A stretch of 20,022 nt of DNA, from NCBI GenBank assembly GCA_029288115.1, contig JARFPV010000334.1, forward strand, positions 1 to 20,022, in the 5' to 3' direction. The first letter of the stretch is position 1. Each line of letters starts with the position of its first letter. The translations under genes were made by a program, and so were the position numbers. This document shows positions 6,279 to 13,420 of this stretch, piece by piece. Under the pieces are notes generated by a model. That model worked only from the letters and a program-made list of their open reading frames with translations, did no database searches and was not told where the DNA came from. Origin of the DNA: Akkermansiaceae bacterium (lineage in GTDB: Bacteria > Verrucomicrobiota > Verrucomicrobiia > Verrucomicrobiales > Akkermansiaceae).

Positions 6279-7322
6279 ATGAGTCCATCCAAAGAGCTAG
6301 AGACCGAGCTACTATCCTGCCTGACGCAGGGTAAATTGCCGGATCACACCTTCGATGAACTTGCTCAGCGGATTTTCAGTTATCAGCTCGAACACAATCC
6401 GGCATACCAAAACTATTGCTCTGCAAAAGGCATATCACCAGAAGCAGTCACGTATTGGAACCAGATCCCCGCGCTACCGACGGATGCTTTCAAATACCCT
6501 GACACACCTGTCGTTTCTTTTCCTATCAATCAGAAAAGCCATACCTTTCTCACTTCGGGAACAACTTCCGAGATGCGTGGCGCGCACCATTTTCCGTCGT
6601 TGGCATTATATGAGGCATCGATCCGCCACAGTTGGAACGAACTGGGTCTACCTGAATGCTCCTGCGGAATCTTTCTAACCCAGCCCCCGGCCAGTACACC
6701 GAGTTCATCACTCTCGCATATGATGGGTGTGTTAGAGCCAATCATCGCCACTAGATCGGCTTGGATACTTCAGCAGGACGGCTCTCTCGATACCGAGACA
6801 TTGATAAGATGCGTTGCTGAAGCACAACCGATATTCCTGTTAGGAACCGCGCTTTCTTTCCTCCAGCTATTTGACAACCTAACCGAGCCACTCGCATTAC
6901 CCGAGGGAAGCATGGCGATGGAGACCGGAGGATACAAAGGATCTCGCAGAGAGCTCGAGAAAGCCGAGCTATACACACTTTTTGCAGACAAACTCGGTTT
7001 AGCTGAGAACTCAATCATCAATGAGTATTCCATGACCGAACTCAGCAGTCAGTTCTATACTCACGGCATTGGGAACTCACACCACGGACCACCATGGACG
7101 CGCATCAGGGTGATTGATCCACGCACTGGGGCAGAATCAGAGCAGGGAATGCCTGGCTATCTTGTTGTTTATGATCTCGCCAACCTGCACTCAGTCATGG
7201 CAATCCAGACGCAGGACATCGCGATTGCTCACAGCGATCGTTCCTTTACACTCATAGGTCGTGACCCATCTGCCCTTCCACGTGGATGTTCACGAGCCGC
7301 CGACACACAACACCCGTCATGA
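6279..7322 (+). CDS. LuxE-like acyl-protein synthetase
   Basis: A 347-residue member of the LuxE acyl-protein synthetase family (adenylate-forming). In bioluminescent bacteria LuxE activates a fatty acid with ATP and carries it as a thioester for the reductase LuxC. Here the nucleotide-binding motif is FLTSGTTSEMRG at about 90-101, with family features FSYQLEHNPAYQNYC near the N-terminus and NEYSMTELSSQFY in the second half. Cys337 in the C-terminal ALPRGCS is the likely acyl-carrying cysteine by analogy with LuxE. I chose the ATG at 6279; an earlier in-frame TTG (6225) would add 18 residues with no family resemblance and falls inside a palindrome. The stop overlaps the luxC-like start. Substrate is unknown; there are no luxA, luxB or luxD genes nearby. 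Confidence 0.88.
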   Translation: MSPSKELETELLSCLTQGKLPDHTFDELAQRIFSYQLEHNPAYQNYCSAKGISPEAVTYWNQIPALPTDAFKYPDTPVVSFPINQKSHTFLTSGTTSEMRGAHHFPSLALYEASIRHSWNELGLPECSCGIFLTQPPASTPSSSLSHMMGVLEPIIATRSAWILQQDGSLDTETLIRCVAEAQPIFLLGTALSFLQLFDNLTEPLALPEGSMAMETGGYKGSRRELEKAELYTLFADKLGLAENSIINEYSMTELSSQFYTHGIGNSHHGPPWTRIRVIDPRTGAESEQGMPGYLVVYDLANLHSVMAIQTQDIAIAHSDRSFTLIGRDPSALPRGCSRAADTQHPS

Positions 7323-8401
7323 CCTGCACTCAAGAGAGAATCCAGCTACTTACCGATGCAAGCAAGCATCCAGTATTCGCTCAGTTCGTGGGTGAACTAA
7401 GTGAGGATGACCTCAGTTCATGGCTTGCAGCGGAGCTGGGAAATGCAAATGCGCTGGACCATTTTTCACCACACGAAAATGTCCAGAGCAAGGCGATCGC
7501 ACCCAACCACATCCTGCACATCGTCAGTGGCAACACCCCACATGCGGCGATACAAAGTCTGCTGCGCGGACTATTGTTAGGGTCGCACAACACCATCAAG
7601 ATCCCCTCCTCAGGTTCACCAGACCTTGTTTCCTGGATTGATTCCCTACCAGAACAATTAAGCCAGCTCACCATCACGACGGACAACCTCGACAGCGTCG
7701 ACTGGGCAGCCGCCGATGCCGTGATCGCGATCGGTTCCGACAGAACCATTGAGTCGATTCAAAAACGCATCCAGCCTCACCAGACATTTATCCCACACGG
7801 GCATAAACTCTCGATCGGTATCGTGACTGACGCATCCGAAGAGGCCGCAAGTCTGGCGGCACGCGATGTATCTCTCTACGACCAGCGAGGTTGTCTTTCG
7901 CTGCACGCTATTTATGTAGACGAATCTGACGAGGGTTCCGCACTCGATTTCTCACGGCTACTGGCCGACGCGATGGAAGATTTCGCAAATCACACACCGC
8001 CAGAACCACTAACGGTGTCCGAAGCCGGTGCTATCCACAATTTCCGGGAAACCACACGTTTTCTTGCAGCTAACAACGATGATGTCGGGCTTTTGGAAAG
8101 CTCTGAAAATCTCGACTGGACCGTCGTCTACCAATCGTCCCCCACCCTGGAGCTTTCGTGCCTAGGTCGTTGCGTATATGTCAAACCATTGCCACCGAAT
8201 CTTGATCTTCTAGGGCCTGAAGCCCGTCACTTATCTACCGTAGCGCTGCATCCTTTCGAGCCAGCAACCGCCGAAAAACTCAGCCACTTACCCGCCCACC
8301 GAATTTGTCCGTTAGGTCAGTCACAGTCGCCAAGCCTGTTCTGGCACCACGATGGATTCGCCCCCCTCGCCTCACTGGTGAGATGGAAAGACATTGGCTA
8401 A
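7319..8401 (+). CDS. LuxC-like acyl-CoA / acyl-enzyme reductase
   Basis: A 360-residue member of the LuxC family (PF05893), related to aldehyde dehydrogenases, which reduces a bound acyl group to an aldehyde with NADPH. Visible features: LHIVSGNTPHAAIQSLLRGL (66-85) and NTIKIPSSG (91-99) in the cofactor-binding part, and YDQRGCLSLHAIYVDE with Cys192 as the expected catalytic nucleophile, then LGRCVYVKPLP near the C-terminus. The start at 7319 lies in the ATGA overlap with the luxE-like stop, so the two are probably coupled and may form a complex as LuxC and LuxE do. The product would be an aldehyde whose later fate is not indicated here; ether-lipid, wax or secondary-metabolite use are all open. 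Confidence 0.88.
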   Translation: MTCTQERIQLLTDASKHPVFAQFVGELSEDDLSSWLAAELGNANALDHFSPHENVQSKAIAPNHILHIVSGNTPHAAIQSLLRGLLLGSHNTIKIPSSGSPDLVSWIDSLPEQLSQLTITTDNLDSVDWAAADAVIAIGSDRTIESIQKRIQPHQTFIPHGHKLSIGIVTDASEEAASLAARDVSLYDQRGCLSLHAIYVDESDEGSALDFSRLLADAMEDFANHTPPEPLTVSEAGAIHNFRETTRFLAANNDDVGLLESSENLDWTVVYQSSPTLELSCLGRCVYVKPLPPNLDLLGPEARHLSTVALHPFEPATAEKLSHLPAHRICPLGQSQSPSLFWHHDGFAPLASLVRWKDIG

Positions 8402-8408
8402 CTGTCCA

Positions 8409-8443
8409 ACACTCAAAACTCACAACTTACAACTCAACATTCA
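8409..8443 (+). repeat. Five tandem heptamers upstream of the IF-1-like gene
   Basis: Five consecutive seven-base units, ACACTCA, AAACTCA, CAACTTA, CAACTCA and ACATTCA, fill the spacer after the luxC-like stop and end one base before the ATG at 8445. Positions 3, 5 and 7 of the unit are invariant. The whole stretch 8405-8444 contains no G. Confidence 0.8.
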
Positions 8444-8444
8444 T

Positions 8445-8669
8445 ATGTTCGACCCACCCATTTCTGCGATCGGCACTATTCTTGATTCGCCCAAACCTAA
8501 TATCTACCAGGTTTCGCTACCTAACGGAAAAACCGTCATCGGTCACGTACCCAAGTCTCAACGCGATCTGCACCCGTCACTTTTAGCTGACGTAAAGGTC
8601 ATGCTGGAGCTAACGCCCTATGACTTTGAAAAAGCCCGAATCGTCGGGCTGGCGGAAAACAACGACTAG
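8445..8669 (+). CDS. Translation initiation factor IF-1-like S1-domain protein
   Basis: A 74-residue protein that aligns along nearly its full length with IF-1: GTILDSPKPNIYQVSLPNGK matches the family GTVxExLPNxxFxVxLxNG, and VMLELTPYDFEKARI matches VxVELSPYDLxxGRI. These are the beta-barrel strands of a single S1/OB domain. It departs from canonical IF-1 in the loop GKMRKxxIRI, here PKSQRDLHPSLL, and in the GDKV turn, here ADVKV; the normal loop contacts 16S rRNA. I take it as a divergent IF-1 paralogue or an IF-1-fold RNA-binding protein. The ATG at 8445 follows the heptamer array; an upstream in-frame start at 8394 would overlap luxC and add unrelated residues. Its stop is shared with cysE on the other strand. 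Confidence 0.75.
   Translation: MFDPPISAIGTILDSPKPNIYQVSLPNGKTVIGHVPKSQRDLHPSLLADVKVMLELTPYDFEKARIVGLAENND
8666..8669. other. Shared stop-codon palindrome CTAG of two convergent genes
   Basis: The palindrome CTAG supplies TAG to the IF-1-like gene on the plus strand and TAG to cysE on the minus strand. The genes overlap tail to tail by these four bases, leaving no room for a terminator between them, so the transcripts must overlap at their 3' ends. Confidence 0.9.
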
Positions 8670-9529
8670 ATCGAGTTACCCTCACACAGCGTCTGGTCCA
8701 TACCCAAGGCAGGGTTTTCCTCCACAGCCTCACCGACCACTACCGCGGGCACACCTGCCACCGTTTGGTGGGGAGCCACATCCTCGAGCACCACGCTGCC
8801 CGCGCCGATCTTGGCACACTCGCCAATCTCCACACGACCGAGGATTTTTGATCCCGCACCAATCAGCACGCCGGACCTTACAATCGGGTGACGGTCGCCA
8901 GTTTGCTTACCAGTTCCGCCAAGCGTCACTTCATGCAGGATGGATACGTTGTCTTCGATGATCGAAGTCTCACCGACCACTACACTTGTCGCGTGATCCA
9001 ACAAAATACCGCACCCAATCCGTGCCGCCGGGTGGACGTCCAGTCCAAAGATTTCACTCACGATACTCTGGAAATAGAGTGCAAGTGCCTTGCGATCGCT
9101 TTTCCACAGGATATGTGCCACACGATAGGACGTGATTGCCAAAAAGCCTTTGTAAAAAAGTAACGGCTCAAGTTCCGACTGGCAGGCAGGATCACGGTCG
9201 ACAATCGCCTCCATATCACGTGCCGCACTGAGCACCTCCCTCTCGTTGCTGAGCAGAATACTGCGCAGCAGCGGCTCAAGTTGCTCGCGCTGCATATCCT
9301 CTCGCGACAACTTCCGGGCAAGCCGGGCTGCCAAGCTCTCGGCGAGAGTTGCGCGACTGATCACCACGTCCTCCAACAAGTGCCTGAGCTGCACCTCATC
9401 CTCTGCCATTTTCACCGCCTCATCACGAATTCGTTGCCAGATTTTCCGGGCAATCTCTTCCATATCCCGCGGTGCATGACAGAGGTTGTAGTCCTTGGGA
9501 CTGGTGTCAGATGGTTGATTGTGATGCAT
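8666..9529 (-). CDS. cysE: Serine O-acetyltransferase
   Basis: A 287-residue cytosolic enzyme that acetylates L-serine from acetyl-CoA, the first committed step of cysteine synthesis. The helical N-terminal domain (about 23-165) is followed by the left-handed beta-helix of hexapeptide repeats: DVHPAARIGCGILLDHATSV (164-183), then VTLGGTGKQTGDRHPIV and IGAGSKILG...IGAGSVVL, ending VAGVPAVVVG. His179 and His214 correspond to the catalytic histidines. The protein ends in EGNSI: a C-terminal isoleucine is what inserts into CysK in the cysteine synthase complex. I prefer the ATG at 9529, with the G-free leader ATCCTCACAAAAACC before it; the ATG at 9463 is the alternative. It is divergent from an Rrf2 gene only 8 bases away. 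Confidence 0.95.
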   Translation of the reverse strand: MHHNQPSDTSPKDYNLCHAPRDMEEIARKIWQRIRDEAVKMAEDEVQLRHLLEDVVISRATLAESLAARLARKLSREDMQREQLEPLLRSILLSNEREVLSAARDMEAIVDRDPACQSELEPLLFYKGFLAITSYRVAHILWKSDRKALALYFQSIVSEIFGLDVHPAARIGCGILLDHATSVVVGETSIIEDNVSILHEVTLGGTGKQTGDRHPIVRSGVLIGAGSKILGRVEIGECAKIGAGSVVLEDVAPHQTVAGVPAVVVGEAVEENPALGMDQTLCEGNSI

Positions 9530-9537
9530 TGGTTTTT

Positions 9538-9945
9538 GTGAGGATTTCCCAGAAACTAGAGTATGCGTGCCGGGCGATGGTTCAGCTCGCAAGGCAATAC
9601 GATGGACAGTCTCTTACACGACTAGACGAACTTGCGCAACGCGAAGAAGTGTCAGCCAACTTTTTAGTCCAGATCCTCAACGACCTTAAGCGCGGAAGCC
9701 TGATCACCAGTAAACGAGGAAAAGCTGGCGGCTACCTGCTTCAGATCGCACCTCACGAGATTACTCTGCTCGATATCACACGCGCCGTAGAGCCCGGCAT
9801 GCTTACACCGGAGATCTCGCACAACGGGCAATCCGGAAGACGCGTCTGCCAAGCCTGGCAACAGGTTTCCCAGTCACTGGAAAAAGAACTTCAGAGCATC
9901 ACCCTGGACTCCCTGAGCATGCAATCACCGATGTTTTATATTTAG
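9538..9945 (+). CDS. Rrf2-family transcriptional regulator (CymR-like by context)
   Basis: A 135-residue winged-helix regulator. The start is GTG at 9538, giving VRISQKLEYACRAMVQLA, the standard Rrf2 N-terminus. The DNA-binding domain runs to about residue 70: LTRLDELAQREEVSANFLVQ is the helix-turn-helix and SKRGKAGGY the wing. A longer frame from 9472 is the wrong start because it covers the cysE start region. Only two cysteines are present (11 and 104), not the three-cysteine cluster of IscR, so an Fe-S ligand set like IscR's is missing. Divergence from cysE suggests it controls cysteine synthesis as CymR does in Bacillus; that is inference from context. Confidence 0.88.
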   Translation: MRISQKLEYACRAMVQLARQYDGQSLTRLDELAQREEVSANFLVQILNDLKRGSLITSKRGKAGGYLLQIAPHEITLLDITRAVEPGMLTPEISHNGQSGRRVCQAWQQVSQSLEKELQSITLDSLSMQSPMFYI

Positions 9946-9954
9946 AAGTTTGCT

Positions 9955-9982
9955 AGTTTTCAGTTTTCGGTTTTCAGTGCCT
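9955..9982 (+). repeat. Heptamer repeats between the Rrf2 and C39-like genes
   Basis: AGTTTTC, AGTTTTC and GGTTTTC (9955-9975) are tandem, with a degenerate AGTGCCT after and AGTTTGC before them. The reverse complement, GAAAACT, resembles the AAACTCA unit at 8409-8443, so this copy lies in the opposite orientation to the gene that follows at 9985. Confidence 0.7.
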
Positions 9983-9984
9983 CT

Positions 9985-10767
9985 ATGCGTATTCTTTCGA
10001 CCCTTCTCTTTTTCAGCCTCACTCATCTTCACGCGCAGGACTTGATCAAGGCACCGGGTAACAACGCCACTCCCGTTAACCAACGACTCGCCTACGGAAA
10101 TGCCTGTGGTCCGGCATCGCTGCTCAACTCCTTTCAATACGGCAGTGAAAAATGGCGCAAGGTGTTTGATGCCATCCCTGGCAAAGACCACAAATATCGT
10201 ATCCAATACGTAGTCGCCGCATGGGGCAAAGAGCCATCAAAGCACGTCAAGGGGCGGATGCGATGGAATAAGGCTGAAGGTGTCAATCTGCTCGATCTAA
10301 CGGATATGGCAAACGACATGCGTAGATCTCACAATCTCCCATCAATCAAACATGAGGTGTTAACCAAAAAAAGCCGTGGAACCTACGTCGATGTCATTAA
10401 ACGCAGCCACAAGCTGATGGCAAAATCGCTCAAAAAAGGTTTCCCACCCATCATCAGTATCCGACGATTCGCCTATCGCTACAGCCCGGAGGTGGGTCAG
10501 AAATCATGGTGGCCAATCCGCGCGCATTTTGTAGTCGTCACAGAAATCCCAAAAACAGTCCGCGCACCCTACGGCTTCTATAAAATCAAATATATCGACC
10601 CCTACGGAGGATTCATCCGCAATGGGCAGATCGAGGTTTTTACAGGCGGCTTTAAAAACAGCCCGTTTGTTATCGCCAATTTGCCAGATGTGCTCGTCGG
10701 CAAGACACTGGTCAAAAAAGGAGAGCCCACCATGGTCACGCTGTCAGCCGTAATTGGTGCCTGGTAA
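9985..10767 (+). CDS. Secreted C39-like papain-fold protein
   Basis: A 260-residue protein with an N-terminal signal peptide (MRILSTLLFFSLTHLHAQ, probable cleavage after Ala17). The catalytic-type residues of a cysteine-peptidase fold are in order: Cys41 in AYGNACGPASLLN, His181 in RAHFVVVTEI, and Asp205 in KYIDPYGG. That Q/N-C-G-P-A, H, D-P-Y/W-G arrangement matches peptidase C39-like proteins. The middle (60-150) is basic and has no motif I recognise. Export means it acts in the periplasm or outside the cell; the substrate is unknown and it is not next to an ABC transporter, so bacteriocin-leader processing is unlikely. A tract of eight T follows the stop codon, but I find no good stem before it. 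Confidence 0.7.
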   Translation: MRILSTLLFFSLTHLHAQDLIKAPGNNATPVNQRLAYGNACGPASLLNSFQYGSEKWRKVFDAIPGKDHKYRIQYVVAAWGKEPSKHVKGRMRWNKAEGVNLLDLTDMANDMRRSHNLPSIKHEVLTKKSRGTYVDVIKRSHKLMAKSLKKGFPPIISIRRFAYRYSPEVGQKSWWPIRAHFVVVTEIPKTVRAPYGFYKIKYIDPYGGFIRNGQIEVFTGGFKNSPFVIANLPDVLVGKTLVKKGEPTMVTLSAVIGAW

Positions 10768-10848
10768 TTTTTTTTGAAAGACCCGAGAGAATCGTCCCCA
10801 AAGGCGCGTAGTAAAAGAAATGACGATCAATTGCGGCTAAGAATATCC

Positions 10849-10876
10849 TTGGCTCAGCGCCCTGTATTGCTATGCT
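10849..10876 (+). promoter_or_regulatory. Weak sigma-70-like promoter before the cytochrome/DUF1501 operon
   Basis: TTGGCT (10849-10854) and TATGCT (10871-10876) are spaced 16 bases apart, each matching consensus at four of six positions. It would start transcription only about a dozen bases before the GTG at 10896. The 128-base spacer must hold some promoter, but this match is marginal. Confidence 0.25.
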
Positions 10877-10895
10877 CTAATGCAATCAATTTGGG

Positions 10896-13388
10896 GTGTC
10901 ATTTTCCACCATCCATTGCCTCCCGTCCGTTACCTCAATACCCGCACTGATCCACACCTTGACCCGCCTACACTCCATCACTTGCGTTCTGAGCATCCTC
11001 TCGACGGCTTTACCTGTATCAGCGGATGCCCCAGACTTCCGCAAAGACATCCAACCGATCCTTGAAAGCAACTGCGTGCGCTGCCACACAGAATCAAAAG
11101 TCAAAGGCGGACTGCGGATGGACACCTATGAAAAAATCATGGAAGGTGGTGAAACCGCCGATGCTATCGTGCCCGGCGATCCTGCCAAAAGTGAGCTTCT
11201 CGTCCGGGTTCACCTCCGCCCTATCGATGAAGGTGTCATGCCCGATGAAGGACAGGCATTGAAACCAGAGGAAGTCGCACTGCTCGACGCCTGGGTGAAA
11301 GCCGGAGCCAAATGGCCCAAAGGTGTCACGCTTACCGAGCGCAAACCGGAAAAACCTAAACGCGTCGCCATGCCCCAAAAAGCACCTGCCTCCAATATCG
11401 AGGCCGCTGCCATGCTCGATGACATTTTGCGCCGTGAAAATGCCAGCACCGATGTAATCACCACGGACCCCATCAGCGACACCGCTTTCCTAAGACGCTC
11501 CACCATCGATCTCATTGGCAGGATCCCAACGGTGAGGGAAATCAAGGAGTTCGAAAGCTGGGGCGACGACCGGCGTGCTAAACTCATCAAAAAACTCACC
11601 TCCCACCCACGCTTCGCAGATCGCTGGACCATCTTCATGGCAGACATGCTGCGGATCCGGTCCAACGTCACGGGCGGCAATCAATTACTCGCCTATATCA
11701 ACGGGTCGATCGAGCAGGAAAAGCCATACGATGTGCTCGTGCGCGAGCTCATCAGCGCCTCAGGCAGGACCAACTCGAACCCAGCCGTCGGATACATCCT
11801 TGGCGATGATGCCCAACCGATGGAACTGGCTGCATCCACCTCCCAGATATTTATGGGAGTCCGCATCGGCTGTGCCATGTGCCACGACCATCCATTCGAC
11901 GACTGGGAACGGAAAGACTTCTACGACCTCGCCGCCTTTTTTGGTAAAACTGTCAAGATACAGGGCCGCCGTAATAACCGTTCGGTCTATACCACCGAGG
12001 GAAGTAAAATGACCGTGCTCTGGCCACCAGAGGATGAGGCCGAGGCCGAGGAAAGAAAGCCTGTCAAACCACGTTTCCCCTTCCAAATCGCCACTTCCAA
12101 GAAGTCGCCACACTACATCCAGCGATTCAGAGCAGCTCGACTCGCGCGAGAGAACGCAAAATCTGGTGATAAGAAAAACGCATCTCTCGATGCACTACTT
12201 GATGCCGTTGAGCCCAAAGTTGGGAAAACCGACGACCCCGTGCTCAAGGAAGCGAAGATGGAGAGTAAAAAACTCAACGTACACGCAGACATCTATCGCT
12301 CCAGCGAGCTTCGCAACCAGCTCGCCCAACTTATCACCGATCCTAAAAACGACTACTTCGCCCGCGCCTTTGTAAATCGCGTTTGGGCAGAATTGATTGG
12401 CCATGGATTTGTTGAACCGCTCGATAATTTTTCCGACTACAACGAGCTCCATCACCCGACCACCCTTGATTTCCTCGCTCAGGAATTCATCGCATCTGGA
12501 TATGATTTCAAAACTCTGGTGCGCATCATCACCTTATCTGATGCCTACCGACGTTCTGCCCTCCCTTCAGGCACACCAATTTCTGTCCGCGAGAAAAGTG
12601 AATTGAATTTTGCCGCCGCGCCGATCCGTCGCATGCTCGGCGAAGTGCTATACGATAGCATTGTCGTTGCCGGTCACCTCGAGGACTTCAAATGGCCAAA
12701 AGGTGCCAACAACAAAAAGGTCACCCGCGAAATCCGAGTCCCAACCGGTGAATTCAAGATGGTTGAAGCCGGACAACCAAAGATGATGCCGGAACAACCC
12801 GCCATGCGCAATGACGGCTATGACTTGGAATCATCCCTGCAAATCAATTTTAATTCGATCCTCAACAGTAAGGAGCAAAATGAACTCGCATCCATGCGGG
12901 AGAAATCCGACGAACAAATCAAAGCCGAAAAGATGGCCGCAATGCAAAAAGAACAGCAGCGCAAAGTCATGCAATACAAGACCGAGACCATCACTGAGAC
13001 TGTTGATGACAACCCGCGCTTCAGCAGCGCCATGCGCATGGCCACCCCTGCCCCGCCGGCACACTTCCTCCGGGTGTTCGGTCAGCCCTCCCGAGTAGGC
13101 TTAGGCGAGTTTCGCGATGACGCTTCCTCGCTCCGACAACAGCTCATGATGCTCAACGGTCGCATGACTCATGAGGCCTCCCGTGTAGGCACCTTGGAGC
13201 CTTTACATCGACTGCTGAAAAAAGACCAAAACCTCGCCATCGATTGGGCCTATCAGGAAATCCTAACACGCCTCCCAAGCCCCGAGGAAAAAGCTGACGC
13301 CCGAACCATCGTCAACAATACCCCGGAAGGCATGGCCGACCTTCGCTGGGCACTCCTCAATAGCACCGAATTTAGATTTCTGCCGTAG
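10896..13388 (+). CDS. Exported cytochrome c-like / DUF1549 / DUF1553 protein (PSCyt1-PSCyt2-PSD1)
   Basis: An 830-residue exported protein of the type abundant in Planctomycetes and Verrucomicrobiota. A hydrophobic stretch at about 28-43 is the signal peptide core, so the real start may be GTG 10896 or a later codon such as TTG at residue 22. A cytochrome-type domain follows with the haem motif CVRCH at 60-64. DUF1549 spans about 170-380 and holds a second CxxCH, CAMCHDHPFDDWERKDFYD, at 326-344. DUF1553 occupies most of the C-terminal half (about 480-825). The biochemical role is unproven; such proteins are usually linked to polysaccharide use or periplasmic redox. It begins the operon and is followed after 32 bases by its usual partner, a DUF1501 protein. 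Confidence 0.9.
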   Translation: MSFSTIHCLPSVTSIPALIHTLTRLHSITCVLSILSTALPVSADAPDFRKDIQPILESNCVRCHTESKVKGGLRMDTYEKIMEGGETADAIVPGDPAKSELLVRVHLRPIDEGVMPDEGQALKPEEVALLDAWVKAGAKWPKGVTLTERKPEKPKRVAMPQKAPASNIEAAAMLDDILRRENASTDVITTDPISDTAFLRRSTIDLIGRIPTVREIKEFESWGDDRRAKLIKKLTSHPRFADRWTIFMADMLRIRSNVTGGNQLLAYINGSIEQEKPYDVLVRELISASGRTNSNPAVGYILGDDAQPMELAASTSQIFMGVRIGCAMCHDHPFDDWERKDFYDLAAFFGKTVKIQGRRNNRSVYTTEGSKMTVLWPPEDEAEAEERKPVKPRFPFQIATSKKSPHYIQRFRAARLARENAKSGDKKNASLDALLDAVEPKVGKTDDPVLKEAKMESKKLNVHADIYRSSELRNQLAQLITDPKNDYFARAFVNRVWAELIGHGFVEPLDNFSDYNELHHPTTLDFLAQEFIASGYDFKTLVRIITLSDAYRRSALPSGTPISVREKSELNFAAAPIRRMLGEVLYDSIVVAGHLEDFKWPKGANNKKVTREIRVPTGEFKMVEAGQPKMMPEQPAMRNDGYDLESSLQINFNSILNSKEQNELASMREKSDEQIKAEKMAAMQKEQQRKVMQYKTETITETVDDNPRFSSAMRMATPAPPAHFLRVFGQPSRVGLGEFRDDASSLRQQLMMLNGRMTHEASRVGTLEPLHRLLKKDQNLAIDWAYQEILTRLPSPEEKADARTIVNNTPEGMADLRWALLNSTEFRFLP

Positions 13389-13390
13389 TC

Positions 13391-13418
13391 CCTGAATCCC
13401 AAATCCTAACGCCTGAAA
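13391..13418 (+). repeat. Four degenerate heptamers upstream of the DUF1501 gene
   Basis: CCTGAAT, CCCAAAT, CCTAACG and CCTGAAA run in register through the 32-base spacer and end two bases before the ATG at 13421. Unit positions 1, 2 and 5 are invariant. No Shine-Dalgarno motif is present. Confidence 0.65.
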
Positions 13419-13420
13419 CC

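Noticed and set aside
6279..8401. A bioluminescence (lux) operon
   Set aside because: Only the acid activation and reduction genes are present; luciferase subunits and the LuxD thioesterase are absent on both sides.
8409..8443. CRISPR array
   Set aside because: Units are seven bases with no spacers, far below CRISPR repeat length, and no cas genes are present.
9472..9537. Longer Rrf2 protein starting at the upstream ATG
   Set aside because: The extra residues (MHDRGCSPWDWC...) are unlike any Rrf2 N-terminus and come from DNA that encodes or precedes CysE on the other strand.
10725..10775. Intrinsic terminator after the C39-like gene
   Set aside because: An eight-T tract follows the stop, but the only stem I can form (CACCA/TGGTG) is five pairs with a loop of about 20 bases inside the coding region.
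10880..11065. Short open frame starting at the ATG just before the cytochrome gene
   Set aside because: It overlaps the signal peptide region of the long gene in another frame and has no signal peptide or motif of its own.
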